Positions 11,501 through 20,562 of a DNA stretch of 64,000 nucleotides are shown piece after piece. The notes under the pieces are model-generated. The model made no database searches, was not told the DNA's origin, and saw only the letters and a program-made list of their open reading frames with translations. The stretch lies in contig CAJQUW010017018.1 of assembly GCA_907163375.1 (NCBI GenBank), positions 248,001-312,000 of the forward strand. The letters are read 5' to 3'. Made by a program: the position numbers and the translations under genes. Source of the DNA: Prostheceraeus crozeri (lineage: Eukaryota > Platyhelminthes > Polycladida > Euryleptidae). Each line of letters begins with the position of its first letter. The stretch's first letter is position 1.

Positions 11501-12940
11501 TTCCTTCCTAAGTTCTAGCTTTCCATCTTTGCATTCGCACGAGGTACTAAGATCCAAGGAGTGTAAAAACTTCATCTCAAACTTTCAGAAGAATTGCGTC
11601 ATTACTCCGGCGGATAAGGCCGCCAACAATTTTCTCATTGTGTGTAGGAAGTATTACCTCATTGTCCTCTTGAACGAACTGGGCTTTGACCTTAGAAGTT
11701 TCAATGCTGTTGGTAATCAGACTTACGCACCAGTAATTTCTTCCATTAATGACATAATTCCGAACATTGCACCACCCTCAAGGATTCCTTTGGCATAACG
11801 GTTAAAGATAAGTTTATGGTTTTACCTAAACTTTTCTGGATACCTAAATTGCACAAAAATCCGTATAAAAGTAGATTCATAGCTGGTGCCAGGAACAGCA
11901 CTTCCAAAGATTTGGCCATACTGGCGAACAAAGGTTTGCAATTGGTCCGGGACAAGTTTAGTAGTTATTGCCTTTCCATCAAGCATAATTCAGGTGTGAA
12001 CGCCTTCTGGAGCATTAACTCTTCTGGGGAATTCCTTGACAGGATGTCGGGTTTGAATTTCCACTCTTACAAGTATATGATTTCTCCACACTCTATACGA
12101 ATCTTAATTTAGACCAGGTTATGGAGTCCTTGAAAGACTTATGTGAGTTAATTTTTAGCAGTTCCAAGAGCTTTATTTGCATTGGCTATTATAGAACCTT
12201 CTTCTCGAATAAAAGATACAGAGGGTATCACTGCTGGTCCAAAACCCAATTCCTTAATGCAATAAGTTTTATCCTGAATAACACTTTTGTCACTTTCGGG
12301 GGACTTGTCTTCAAGCAAATTCGAGGCATACCTATGGGTGGGAATTCCAGCTCGCTCTTAGCTGACCTGTTTTTGGCTTGCAGGGAGTTTTATTTTGTGA
12401 GGGGGCTCCTAGCGAGTAAGAGATTTGGCTTAGCCAAACTTCTCTCTCGTACCACTAGGTATGTCGATGACATTTGTGTGTTTAACTTCAAACATTTTGA
12501 TAAGATCCTTCCTGAAATCTACCCGGTAGATCTCTTGGCTAGCAGAAGCGGGGACAACAACAAATGTGTTAATTATTTGGATGTAAAAATCAGGATCGAA
12601 GATGGTGGCCATTACATCACAGAGGTTTACCATAAGGTTGATGAGTTCAGCTTCCCAGTGGTGCTGTATACTTTCCCCGAGAGTAACATGCCTTTGAACA
12701 CTGGCTTAAATGTCTTTGCTGCCCAACTCATCAGATTCGCTAGGATTTCATCTGATGCTTCCGCCTTCATATCAAGAGCTAAGGGCATTTTTGATATCTT
12801 TAAAGGACGGGGTTATAAGAATAATTTGCTGGTTAATTCTTGCATTAAGTCCTTCTCCAAGAATAGGTTCCTCGTTTTTAAGTTTGGTTGTTTTTCGCCC
12901 CGCCAGATGCCATCCATCATTGGCATGTTGGGCTAAGATA
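11500..12940 (+). mobile_element. Penelope-like/LINE-like reverse transcriptase element, decayed
   Basis: The plus strand encodes a reverse transcriptase of a family common in marine invertebrates. In order: CVITPADKAANNFLIVCRKY near 11590-11660, KLFWIPKLHKNPYKSRFIAG near 11825-11885, IRGIPMGGNSSSLLADL near 12320-12370 (motif B-like) and RYVDDICVF near 12458-12485 (catalytic YVDD). NYLDVKIRI and LIRFARIS follow. The order and motifs resemble Penelope-like elements more than typical LINEs. No GIY-YIG endonuclease and no terminal repeats were recognised. The frame is interrupted twice or so, at about 11800 and 12110, so the copy is dead. Its 3' part runs to about 13000. Confidence 0.7.
12121..12936 (+). 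pseudogene. Reverse transcriptase core and C-terminal part
   Basis: This is a 271-codon open stretch. Residues about 67-83 hold IRGIPMGGNSSSLLADL. Residues 113-116 are YVDD, the two aspartates that bind catalytic metal in reverse transcriptases. Downstream are YLDVKIRI near 150 and a C-terminal helical region. It continues the preceding frame of the same element and is part of a broken copy, not a host gene. Confidence 0.7.
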
Positions 12941-13424
12941 ACCTATTCTAGTTTCAAGTGCGTCCTTTTGTCCTAATATATTAAAAAAATTATTTTCGGT
13001 TAGGTTCTGCTATGTTTCCTCAGGCTTGGAGAGACCTCCCATATCGTACATTCGTTATGGTTGGCCTGGCCCCGCCATGTGGTACAGGTTGGAGGTTAGG
13101 GGCCGAAACCTTGCTTCATGCAGCCACATGGTTCCTCCCTGATGACTCCATAAATAGCAAACTTAATTTTGGGTTTTTTAGGTTTCTAATTTTCACCTTT
13201 TGTTATTTTTAGTTAGCTTCTCGTCATGTCCATGACGAACTCTTGTTACAGTTCTTATTTGATAAAAATTAAATCGTTTATAAGTATTAATTTATTTCCC
13301 TTACCGTCTTCAGTTGAGTAGACTTGCCTTTATACGTATTTCAGTACCTGCTCTATACTAGAGTAGGTTACTCTATGTTGTCAGTATTAATTTAATAAGG
13401 GCACAGTACAATTTACCAGGAGTA

Positions 13425-14278
13425 ACGTCCTGAAGACATTTTCTCAAGCGTTTGACCCTAACGGTTACTATAATCCTGTTTTAATACAATTCAAAATTCT
13501 GTTTCAGTCATTATGTATCAAGGGATATAATGAAGAACAAATAATTGATGACGAAAAATTATTCAAGCTGTGGATTTCTTTATGTGCCGACCTTGAAATC
13601 ATTTTCGAACAGAAAATCAACAGACACATAGGTGTAGGCGGCAATCAAGAGATGCAGTTATGCTGTTTTACAGATGCGTCAGAAAATTCTTATGGTGCTG
13701 TTGTATATGTCCGATACTTCGATGGCACTCAACATAGAACACATCTGATCATATCCAAGGCGAAGGTTAGTCCAAAACCGTGTTTCAATTCCAAGAACAA
13801 GAAAAAGGGTTTGTCAATACCGAGACTGGAACTCCTGGCTATACTGATTGGAGTTCGAATCACGACCTTTATAAGAAATGAAATTAAACAGCCGATTTCG
13901 TCGTGCATTCTGTGGTCTGATTCAATGATAGCACTTCAGTGGATAACATGCAAGAAAACACTGAACGTTTTTGTACGCAATCGAGTCGAAGAAATCAAGA
14001 GAAAAGCAAGCGAGTTTGATTTTCGATATATAAATACTCTGGAAAATGCTGCTGACAAACTGACTCGAAGAATTTGTTCACAAGTTCTGATCACAGACAA
14101 CTGCTGGTGGCATGGTCCTACTTGGCTTTCGCGGAATTCTGAAAATTGGCCTAAGTGGAATTTGCAGCCATTTACTCCCTCGATGGAACATGAGTACGAA
14201 GAAGAACTTGTCAAAGAAAAATTGATGCTTTTTCATTCTACGGAGTCTCATCGATCGATTTCAATATCACCCTACGGT
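13425..14278 (+). pseudogene. BEL/Pao pol, left part: reverse transcriptase end and RNase H
   Basis: The stretch opens with a phrase like FSQAFDPNGYYNP, typical of the end of the BEL/Pao reverse transcriptase. It continues through CCFTDASENSYGAVVY (first RNase H acidic residue), LSIPRLELLA and ILWSDSMIALQWI. Together these match the RNase H-like block of Pao polyproteins. It ends at the Polinton target site. Host of the insertion: BEL/Pao, plus orientation. Confidence 0.85.
14273..14278 (+). repeat. Left target site duplication of Polinton A (TACGGT)
   Basis: Six bases immediately outside the left inverted repeat. The partner at 36353-36358 reads TACGAT, so five of six match. Six-bp duplications are the rule for Polintons. 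Confidence 0.75.
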
Positions 14279-14934
14279 AGTAGTAAGTAAAAATCCACCA
14301 CTGGACCACGCAAGATGGCCGCCATCGAAAAATGGTCGCTGACGTCCCCCCCTCTGGAACGACAGAGTGTCGTGGTGGACTTGGGCGACCGCCAGGTTTT
14401 GTCTTGAGGCTATAGTGTGTGATGTTTTTCGTGCAATCTGATGAATGTTGGGTTGTAAAATGGGCTGTTTCGAGTGGAAGCAGTGCTCGGATGTGAAAAC
14501 GGATTTCAGATTTGGATTCAGCGTGAAATTCTGCATCGGTATGGTGAGTTTCAAGTCAATCGGAGAGAAAAAATTTTCAACATTTTTCGAAAAACGACAG
14601 AGTTAGAATTTTGGTCGTTTTGGGCTGTAGCGCCAAAACGAACCATCGGATGGGAAAACGGAGGCCAGATTCGGATTCAGCGTGAAATTCTGCATCGGTA
14701 TGGTGAATTTGAACGCAATCGGAGAGAAAAAATTTTCGCTGACGTCCCCCCCCCAGGCACCGACCTTCCAACTTTGCTTCTAGTGGACGGATTTTGTCGT
14801 GCAATAGCTCGTTTGAAAGCTAAGAGTGAGACAAATTCACTGAAAGAAACGGTTGTTCATATCTGTCTTCGTTTAGATGTGAGACGCCATTTAAGATTTT
14901 GGGAGATTGACGAAAAACGACAGAGTTAGAATTT
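14279..14934 (+). repeat. Left terminal inverted repeat of Polinton A
   Basis: It matches the reverse complement of 35697-36352 with about seven differences by eye. It begins with AG, as Polinton ends do. It contains internal tandem units built around ggatgggaaaacggaggcca and cagcgtgaaattctgcatcg. The open frame running through it (14474-14929) is mirrored on the right and probably reflects the repeats and not a gene. Confidence 0.9.
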
Positions 14935-15016
14935 CCCAAGAGACAGCTCCAGCGGGCGAATGAAGGCTCGGATTGGTAAACGGAGGCCAGATTTGGAATC
15001 AGCTTGATGTTATTGT

Positions 15017-15065
15017 CCAATGAGGATCATCATCCAATGAGAATCAAGCATTTCTATATAAATAG
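15017..15065 (+). promoter_or_regulatory. Host-like promoter of Polinton A left gene: two CCAAT boxes and a TATA box
   Basis: Two ccaatga motifs lie at 15017-15023 and 15034-15040. A strong TATA box, ctatataaatag, lies at 15054-15065. This gives a predicted start of transcription near 15090, ahead of the leader exon ending in ATG at 15157-15159. The arrangement is that of a eukaryotic RNA polymerase II promoter and sits just inside the left inverted repeat. Confidence 0.7.
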
Positions 15066-15156
15066 CGAGCCTTCCACAGTGAGAATCATTCCATCGTTGA
15101 ATCACACGAGTGACGGACGCACATCTTCTCTCTCTCTATTCTATTATCCAACTAAA

Positions 15157-15931
15157 ATGGTAAGTCGCTACTTTCCTCCCTCTCCTCCCTTGAACGTAAA
15201 CTTAATACAATCTTTTTCATTTTCAGGCATCTACTCCATCTGCTGCACTAGTAGGACAAAATGGCGGTCAAACGTTACAAGGTTCGCTACGATCCGATCA
15301 TCTACAACTGAGGCCAGTGGAAGAAACAACAAAGGTACATAATCCTACACCGCTACAGCGTAAATTTAAACAAGTCTTGCGTTATGACGATCATAGCGTA
15401 GTACTCCAAACGGGAATGCTCCCTTCCACGGATGTCAAGATAATGCACAATCAGTATGGGGACTACATACTGATCCCCGTGAGTCCGTACATTCGCCACC
15501 AACTTGATATTATTGAGGAGTACGTGACATTAAATATGGACATTCCTACTTCTCTTGCTCAAGAGTGGAAGGCGAGAGATGACAAGGATACTCCCTATAG
15601 AAAGATTTGGGATGGTAATCAAATTTGCCTACCGGTATCACATTGGTGCACTTACTATAAGAAGGAGGGAGATCATTCAACACCCATCACATGCGACGAG
15701 CTCGGAGAAGGTACTTGGGATATCCTTTTCAAAGTGAATGGGCTATATTATGGTCGGCATAAGGATAATAAAATAGCCTCGCTCTCCATGCATATGGAAT
15801 CCATCCTATATATTCCAAAACCACCCAACGTGGACGACATAATTGATCAAATCCTTAACAGCAGTGGTACGAAGCGCAAATCGGAGAAGAATGCTGCCTC
15901 AAAACGCAAATCAAAGAAGGAGAATTACTAG
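15157..15931 (+). CDS. Polinton A conserved protein, possible ssDNA-binding type, with 5' intron
   Basis: An ATG at 15157-15159 is directly followed by a consensus donor (gtaagt). A 67-bp intron ends in tttttcag-type sequence at 15226, after which a frame of about 235 codons runs to 15931. The body has no named motif. A segment near the C-terminal third (GTWDILFKVNGLYYGRHKD, then SLSMHMESILYIP) resembles beta-rich proteins common in Polintons that may bind single-stranded DNA. The tail is lysine-rich (KRKSEKNAASKRKSKK), consistent with nucleic-acid or nuclear localisation. It is driven by the TATA promoter just upstream. The function is inferred weakly; conservation as a Polinton protein is more secure. 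Confidence 0.55.
15160..15226 (+). other. Candidate 67-bp intron in Polinton A
   Basis: The donor is ATG/gtaagt and the acceptor is ttttcag/GCATCT. The downstream frame stays in phase with the large open frame. A second good acceptor followed by GCTTCT lies at 16125 before the exonuclease-like gene. Confidence 0.6.
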
Positions 15932-15965
15932 TCCTTTCCTAACTCTACCCTATGACAATTCGCTT

Positions 15966-16091
15966 ATGTGCTTTGAGTGTCGTAGGCGTGGTCTTATTAG
16001 ATACATTTTACTTCTTCGTTGCCATCATATCATTTGTGTATTTTGTCGAGAAAAGCATCGATGTAATTCTTCATTTTGTAATATGTTATAG
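15966..16091 (+). CDS. Small RING-like zinc protein, Polinton A
   Basis: This short frame of 41 codons is too small for most gene tracks. It shows CFEC, 13 residues, C-H-H-I-I-C-V-F-C and then C-x4-C, that is C-x2-C-x13-C-x-H-x2-C-x2-C-x5-C-x4-C. RING-type proteins bind two zinc ions and often act as ubiquitin ligases. This minimal version could be an adaptor or decoy. The same first-half spacing recurs in the larger protein at 17172-17495. It lies directly between the conserved protein and the exonuclease-like gene. Confidence 0.5.
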   Translation: MCFECRRRGLIRYILLLRCHHIICVFCREKHRCNSSFCNML

Positions 16092-16125
16092 AACGTTTCC
16101 TTAGATGTGTAAATTTCCGTTTTAG

Positions 16126-16674
16126 GCTTCTATCATCATTTTTATGGATTGTGAGGGTGAACCTGTACAGGAGCTCAGTGCTATTGCTATGAACAATTGG
16201 ACATATCAGATTGTTAGTGTCTATCATCAACATGCCAACTGCGATCCCAATGTTGATCAATGGGCGAGAAAACACATTCATGGACTTAATCTGAAATATT
16301 TGCAAGACTATGGCTTTTCTTGTGAGACTGCTCTTCTTATTGACTTTAAACGATGGTTAGCTGCTTTAAATGTTATACGCATCTTTTGTAATAATCCTGG
16401 TAAGGAGAGGAAAGTATTTCCCAATCTAATCATTGATGACATTTTGCTCCCACCTTGGGATAGTAGAGTGAATCAACACTACCATGAAGTCACGAAACGT
16501 TTTAAGGATTTGTGTGTTCCTATTTTGTCTGTTCGTTGTAGTAGCTACATTCATAACCAATGCTTCTTTCCTCCTTACCTCAACACTGCCAAAGTCCTGT
16601 ATGGTCATCATTGCTCGTTGTATGATAGTTACCAGCTGTATCTATTTTATCTCTTTCAAACCATTGATTTATAA
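16126..16674 (+). CDS. DEDDh 3'-5' exonuclease-like protein, Polinton A
   Basis: The frame opens after a possible splice acceptor (ccgttttag/GCTTCT) or from the ATG at 16144. It begins with a hydrophobic strand and then DCEGEPVQELSAIAM, which fits motif I (D-x-E) of DEDD exonucleases. ARKHIHGLNLKYL and IRIFCNNPGKE lie where the middle motif is expected. GHHCSLYDSYQLY near the C-terminus fits the final H-x4-D motif of the DEDDh subgroup (DnaQ/TREX type). About 180 residues is a normal length for such a domain. The family removes nucleotides from DNA or RNA 3' ends. Whether this one proofreads for the element polymerase or trims nucleic acid is unknown. The call is from motifs only. Confidence 0.5.
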   Translation, partial: ASIIIFMDCEGEPVQELSAIAMNNWTYQIVSVYHQHANCDPNVDQWARKHIHGLNLKYLQDYGFSCETALLIDFKRWLAALNVIRIFCNNPGKERKVFPNLIIDDILLPPWDSRVNQHYHEVTKRFKDLCVPILSVRCSSYIHNQCFFPPYLNTAKVLYGHHCSLYDSYQLYLFYLFQTIDL

Positions 16675-16758
16675 TGCATGCTTATTACTATTATTCAATA
16701 AATGTTACTATGAGAAGAGTTGTTTTCATGCAATGGATGGGTTAGATAAAGGGCGATC

Positions 16759-17169
16759 ATGTCTTTCTCAAACGACTGCGGAACATTACATTTTCATAGG
16801 CAAAGTATAAAAGGAGCTGTTCAAGATTATGTGATAAATTTTCATAAAGATGAGACCGACATCGAAGCAGTGGTCGTTGATGCTAGCACTCTATTTCTAG
16901 AGTTAATGAATACATTCTCTGATAGCATTGTCATGGCGCGATTAGTTGCGAAAATTAAGTTTAGTCATTTTGGAAAGGAAGAGGTGGAAACTCGCTCTTT
17001 CCATTTTGCGTCTTATTCAATGGAAGTGGTAGATCACCCCGAAGAATTTTTTAAAAGACATATGATAAAAATTGCTGAACGTCTTAACGAATTTAACCAT
17101 CTTGGCAGCACTCTATTGATTGAAGCGATTTCAGATATTCACATTCAACTTTCTATAAAGAAAAATTGA
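16759..17169 (+). CDS. Small protein resembling the N-terminal domain of some Polinton polymerases
   Basis: 136 codons. The C-terminal half (RSFHFASYSMEV, FFKRHMIKIAERLNEF, GSTLLIEAISDIHIQLSI) resembles a beta-alpha domain often found at the N-terminus of Polinton-derived polymerases and related invertebrate proteins. There the pattern reads roughly aromatic-x-S...G-S-x-hydrophobic...D-hydrophobic-x-hydrophobic. Here it is free-standing. It could be a polymerase partner. No catalytic residues are visible. Confidence 0.4.
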   Translation: MSFSNDCGTLHFHRQSIKGAVQDYVINFHKDETDIEAVVVDASTLFLELMNTFSDSIVMARLVAKIKFSHFGKEEVETRSFHFASYSMEVVDHPEEFFKRHMIKIAERLNEFNHLGSTLLIEAISDIHIQLSIKKN

Positions 17170-17171
17170 AA

Positions 17172-17495
17172 ATGCAGTGGTACTTGATTGTAGCACAACT
17201 GGTTTTCGAGCTATGTCTGCTCACTCTCGAAGTATATTCCTTCTGTACATGCGTCTATTATTTAGAAAAGGCTAGCAAATTCATAGCTTCAAAAAGACTT
17301 GCTATAGACATCAGTAACGGTGAAACTATGTGTTGTGATGTATGTAAGCGAAAGGATGGAAATGAAAAGCGCATCTTCAAGAGATGTAAGCATGCTTTTT
17401 GTCAACGCTGTTTCATACGTAATTGCATTCAACTTTGCAAATGTAACCACTGTGATATTGCTCATTTCGAGTGTCACTTATGCCGCAATAGTTAG
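17172..17495 (+). CDS. Membrane-anchored RING-like protein, Polinton A
   Basis: The best start is the ATG at 17172. Residues about 4-28 form a hydrophobic helix (WYLIVAQLVFELCLLTL). The C-terminal half holds CDVC, 13 residues, C-K-H-A-F-C-Q-R-C and then a CKCNHC cluster, a C3HC4-type RING pattern, with two further cysteines after it. Membrane RING proteins usually ubiquitinate membrane or host-defence proteins; that role is inference. The C-x2-C-x13-C-x-H-x2-C-x2-C core matches the tiny protein at 15966-16091 exactly. Confidence 0.55.
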   Translation: MQWYLIVAQLVFELCLLTLEVYSFCTCVYYLEKASKFIASKRLAIDISNGETMCCDVCKRKDGNEKRIFKRCKHAFCQRCFIRNCIQLCKCNHCDIAHFECHLCRNS

Positions 17496-17546
17496 TACCT
17501 ATGCAAATGTGGTAAAGATAGGTTTTAGCAAAGACTAACACGGAAA

Positions 17547-17897
17547 ATGGAGAAACGTAAAAGTCAAAAGTCTTCAAAGTTTACTTCAGCCATTCAAGCT
17601 CTCCGACGAATGAAAGCAAATCAGCGATACAATGATATACGACATGCTAACGATAAAGTCATTCGTGAAATTATTTCTCATGTGAGGAAGTTGAGGACGA
17701 AGAAATTAGCGCCAAAACAACGAAAGTTACTTAAGCGATATGCCACAAAATTGCGTTTCATCTCCAATCCTAAAGTCACCCTTCAAAGAAAGAGGAAAAC
17801 TCTAACACAAAAGGGCGGTTTCCTTTCAGCAATACTTCCAATGTTAGCTCCTGTCGTGGGTAACCTATTGGGTAATATCTTTGGCTCTAAGCATTAA
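17547..17897 (+). CDS. Basic virion protein with C-terminal membrane-active segment, Polinton A
   Basis: 116 codons. The first 90 residues are strongly basic (KRKSQKSSK, KLRTKKLAPKQRKLLKRY). The end has a glycine-rich hydrophobic helix after QKGGFLSAILPMLAPVVGNL. Small proteins of this layout are standard in Polintons and resemble adenovirus core/pVI-like proteins that bind DNA and help disrupt membranes. The GG pair before the hydrophobic part resembles an adenain cleavage site. It lies 19 bp before the ATPase start. Confidence 0.55.
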   Translation: MEKRKSQKSSKFTSAIQALRRMKANQRYNDIRHANDKVIREIISHVRKLRTKKLAPKQRKLLKRYATKLRFISNPKVTLQRKRKTLTQKGGFLSAILPMLAPVVGNLLGNIFGSKH

Positions 17898-17916
17898 TTA
17901 TGCAAATGTTGTTCCA

Positions 17917-18564
17917 ATGGATTTCAAACTTATGCAAAATATGCAAATGGATTTCAGACTTCAATGTGATAAAGTTCTGACTGTATCAGGTCCATCTCAT
18001 GCAGGTAAAACTGTTTTCACGCTGAATTTATTGGATAAAAGAAGGGAGTTGTTTAAGGAACCTATCAATCGAGTGATTTGGTGTTATGGTATTTATCAAC
18101 CGTCGCTGTTTCAGGAATTGCAAAGTCGCAACTTTATTCGACATGAAGGAATTATTGCAGTGGATAAACTTCAGTCTAATGATGTTGTTGTATTGGATGA
18201 TTTATTAAAAGAAAGTAAGAATTCAAAAGATGTTACAGATATGTTCACTCGCGCAGCACATCATAAAAGGTGTTTCATCATCTATATCACACAAAATTTG
18301 TTTCCTGATGGAAAAGAAGCTCGTACACGAAACCTGAATACACACTATTATGCTATTTTCAAGAATCCGCGAGACAAAAGTCAATTTGAAATTTTAGCGC
18401 GACAAGTTGCACCCAGAGGATCAAAAGCCTTAATTGAAATTTTTCAAGCAGCTACTGAAAAACCATACGGTTACTTATTCATTGACTTTACGCAAGAGTG
18501 TCCGGAAGAATTTAGATTTCGAAGTGATATTTTGAAAACTCCCATGATTATCTACAAACTATGA
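17917..18564 (+). CDS. FtsK/HerA-type genome packaging ATPase, Polinton A
   Basis: The ATG at 17917 is preferred because an earlier in-frame start would overlap the preceding gene. Walker A is GPSHAGKT at residues 25-32 and Walker B is DVVVLDDL near 89-96. The downstream phrase FIIYITQNLFP matches the sensor region of Polinton and poxvirus A32-like packaging ATPases. At 215 residues the length is normal. The enzyme pumps the element genome into capsids. The frame is open throughout. Confidence 0.9.
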   Translation: MDFKLMQNMQMDFRLQCDKVLTVSGPSHAGKTVFTLNLLDKRRELFKEPINRVIWCYGIYQPSLFQELQSRNFIRHEGIIAVDKLQSNDVVVLDDLLKESKNSKDVTDMFTRAAHHKRCFIIYITQNLFPDGKEARTRNLNTHYYAIFKNPRDKSQFEILARQVAPRGSKALIEIFQAATEKPYGYLFIDFTQECPEEFRFRSDILKTPMIIYKL

Positions 18565-18743
18565 GTTCTTATTCTCGCATGATTGTTATTCCTCAGGATG
18601 AATATGTACAATTGACTGCCATGCAGCAAGTAAAGCAACCTCTTGCAAATCAAATGTGTAGGAAAGAATAAGATTATCAGCAAAATGTTCACATCAAAGA
18701 TCCACATCGTGCTGTATTATTACAATCGGAAACTGTTGAGCAA

Positions 18744-19253
18744 TTGAAAAACTTGAAGAATAAGATGCGTGACTCTGTATCGACTGCTACACCTTTAGCA
18801 TCTCGCGCACATGCCATATCTCTTTTCAACAGTATTGAACCCCATCTCAATGTAAAGGATAGAGGAGAAATCATTACAGATGAAAATAAAGTGATTGATG
18901 CTTCACGTTATGAAGACTTGATTCAGTATGCGACACGTAGAAAGCGCCGTCAGGGCTATGTTCCACCTGGTTGGACATACTTTCTTAAACTATTGAAAAA
19001 GCATAATGTGCCAAAATTTGCTTTGAATAATGAGACATTGAAAGAACTTGATTCAACAGTGGCTACTGCTCCAATGCTTCAGACGATGAAAATGCCAACA
19101 AATTGGTTTAAGACGTCACCTGCTACATCCCCTCCCACACTCACTAAGCAAACAAGAGGAAGAACTCGACGTAGATCTACATCACCACTAAAACTAGTAA
19201 AAGGAAAACGTAAAACAGCTCCTCCCAGGAAATACATGTTCTCAGACTATTAA
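18744..19253 (+). CDS. Conserved Polinton protein with a lysine/arginine-rich tail
   Basis: About 170 codons are open from 18744, and related sequence may begin upstream near 18570. Residues about 57-95 (RYEDLIQYATRRKRR, PPGWTYFLKLLKKHNVPKFAL) match a protein conserved in many animal Polintons whose role is unknown. The C-terminal 50 residues are rich in Ser, Thr, Pro and basic residues, as in nucleic-acid-binding virion proteins. It lies between the ATPase and the integrase. Confidence 0.55.
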   Translation: MKNLKNKMRDSVSTATPLASRAHAISLFNSIEPHLNVKDRGEIITDENKVIDASRYEDLIQYATRRKRRQGYVPPGWTYFLKLLKKHNVPKFALNNETLKELDSTVATAPMLQTMKMPTNWFKTSPATSPPTLTKQTRGRTRRRSTSPLKLVKGKRKTAPPRKYMFSDY

Positions 19254-19254
19254 T

Positions 19255-19470
19255 ATGAAGCAGATGTGTTGCTTACCATGTAATAAGCCGCCAGAGGTGA
19301 ATGTCGTTGTCACTTGCACTTGCTGCGCCAGCTCTCACAATGAAACCCCTAAGCAATGTGAACACGATCGCAAAACCGCTAAAGCTAAATGCTGCAGTTG
19401 TTGTAAATGTAGAAAGGCAAGAAAACAAAAAGATGAGAAGGAGGAAAAAGAGTCAGTCGTCATCGACTGA
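19255..19470 (+). CDS. Cysteine-rich small protein overlapping integrase 5' end
   Basis: 71 codons with 14 cysteines in CC, CxxC and CxC groups (MCCLPC, CTCC, CCSCC), then a charged KARKQKDEKEEKE tail. It overlaps the start of the integrase frame by up to about 170 bp in another frame. Overlapping small genes are usual in Polintons. It may bind zinc. The family was not recognised, and a chance frame remains possible. Confidence 0.35.
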   Translation: MKQMCCLPCNKPPEVNVVVTCTCCASSHNETPKQCEHDRKTAKAKCCSCCKCRKARKQKDEKEEKESVVID

Positions 19471-20521
19471 ACGTTTGAAGTCAATCTATTATGATGTAAA
19501 ACATCCGGCAGGATTTGCATCTATCAAGAAATTATCAAAAGCGAGTGGTCTTCCACAATCACAAGTGAAACGATGGTTAAAGGGTCAGGCTACCTATACA
19601 CTCCACAAACAAGCGAAAAAGAAGTACCGCACCCGCCATTATATTGTTCATGACATCGATGAACAGTGGCAAGCAGATTTGTGTGATGTCGCCTCCATTT
19701 CAAAACATAACTCGGGCAATAATTTTATTTTAACCGTCATTGATATTTTCTCGCGTTATGCGTGGGCTCAACCTTTAAAAACTAAAGAAGGGAAAGGAGT
19801 AGCAAAAGCATTCCAAACAATTTTTCGAGAAGGTCGCATTCCAAAAAGAATTCAGAGTGATCAAGGAAAAGAGTTTGAAAATCAGCATGTGAGAAGATTA
19901 TTTGAGAGGCATGACATTGAGTTGTTTAGTGTAAAGAGTGCTTATAAAGCTGCACTCGTTGAACGTTTTAATCGCACATTAAAAAATCGCTTGTGGCGAC
20001 ATTTTACTGCCATCTTGACACAAAATTGGACAAAGGTTCTACAAGATACACTCCGTGCCTACAATCACTCTATCCATCGTTCTATTGGACTCAGACCAGT
20101 AGATGTAAATGCTGACAATGTAGATAAAGTGCGCGAATCATTCCAACGTAAACGCACTCATGTAAAAAGCGATGTGAAAATTGGTGATAAAGTTCGTATC
20201 TCAAAAGTGAAAAGTGTTTTTGCTAAAGGGTACCTTCCGAATTGGACAGAGGAGGTATTTACAGTATCAAGGATTAATCAAAAAGACTCTCCGACCACCT
20301 ACAAGTTGAAAGATTACGATAATGAAGAAATTGAGGGTAGCTTTTACCGCGATGAGATTGAGGTAGTCACTGAAAGTGAAACATATTTGGTAGAGAAAAT
20401 CATTCGATGTAAAAAACGGCAAGGTGAAGAATGGTGTCTTGTTAAATGGACTGGTTATCCTTCAAGTATGAACTCTTGGATGCGTCGTGCCGACATCTTT
20501 CATCTAAGTGATCGACAGTAA
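19433..20521 (+). CDS. Retroviral-type integrase with chromodomain, Polinton A
   Basis: The start at 19433 gives 362 residues; an ATG at 19340 is also in frame. The integrase core has D82 (ADLCD), D143 (SDQGKEF) and E177 (VERFN), the D,D(35)E metal-binding triad. An SH3-like region follows near 230-300, and a C-terminal chromodomain (YLVEKIIRCKKR, LVKWTGYPSS) near 315-355. It inserts the linear element DNA into chromosomes with a 6-bp stagger, agreeing with the duplication seen at the ends. The chromodomain probably directs insertion through histone marks. The frame is open throughout. Confidence 0.92.
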   Translation: MRRRKKSQSSSTERLKSIYYDVKHPAGFASIKKLSKASGLPQSQVKRWLKGQATYTLHKQAKKKYRTRHYIVHDIDEQWQADLCDVASISKHNSGNNFILTVIDIFSRYAWAQPLKTKEGKGVAKAFQTIFREGRIPKRIQSDQGKEFENQHVRRLFERHDIELFSVKSAYKAALVERFNRTLKNRLWRHFTAILTQNWTKVLQDTLRAYNHSIHRSIGLRPVDVNADNVDKVRESFQRKRTHVKSDVKIGDKVRISKVKSVFAKGYLPNWTEEVFTVSRINQKDSPTTYKLKDYDNEEIEGSFYRDEIEVVTESETYLVEKIIRCKKRQGEEWCLVKWTGYPSSMNSWMRRADIFHLSDRQ

Positions 20522-20562
20522 TTCATGCAAAGTTGTAACTAACAATGTTTAGGATTTGAGCT

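Noticed and set aside
14474-14929. Long open frame within the left inverted repeat of Polinton A, mirrored at 35702-36157
   Set aside because: Made of tandem repeat units and present on both strands of both repeats; more likely a by-product of the repeat than a protein.
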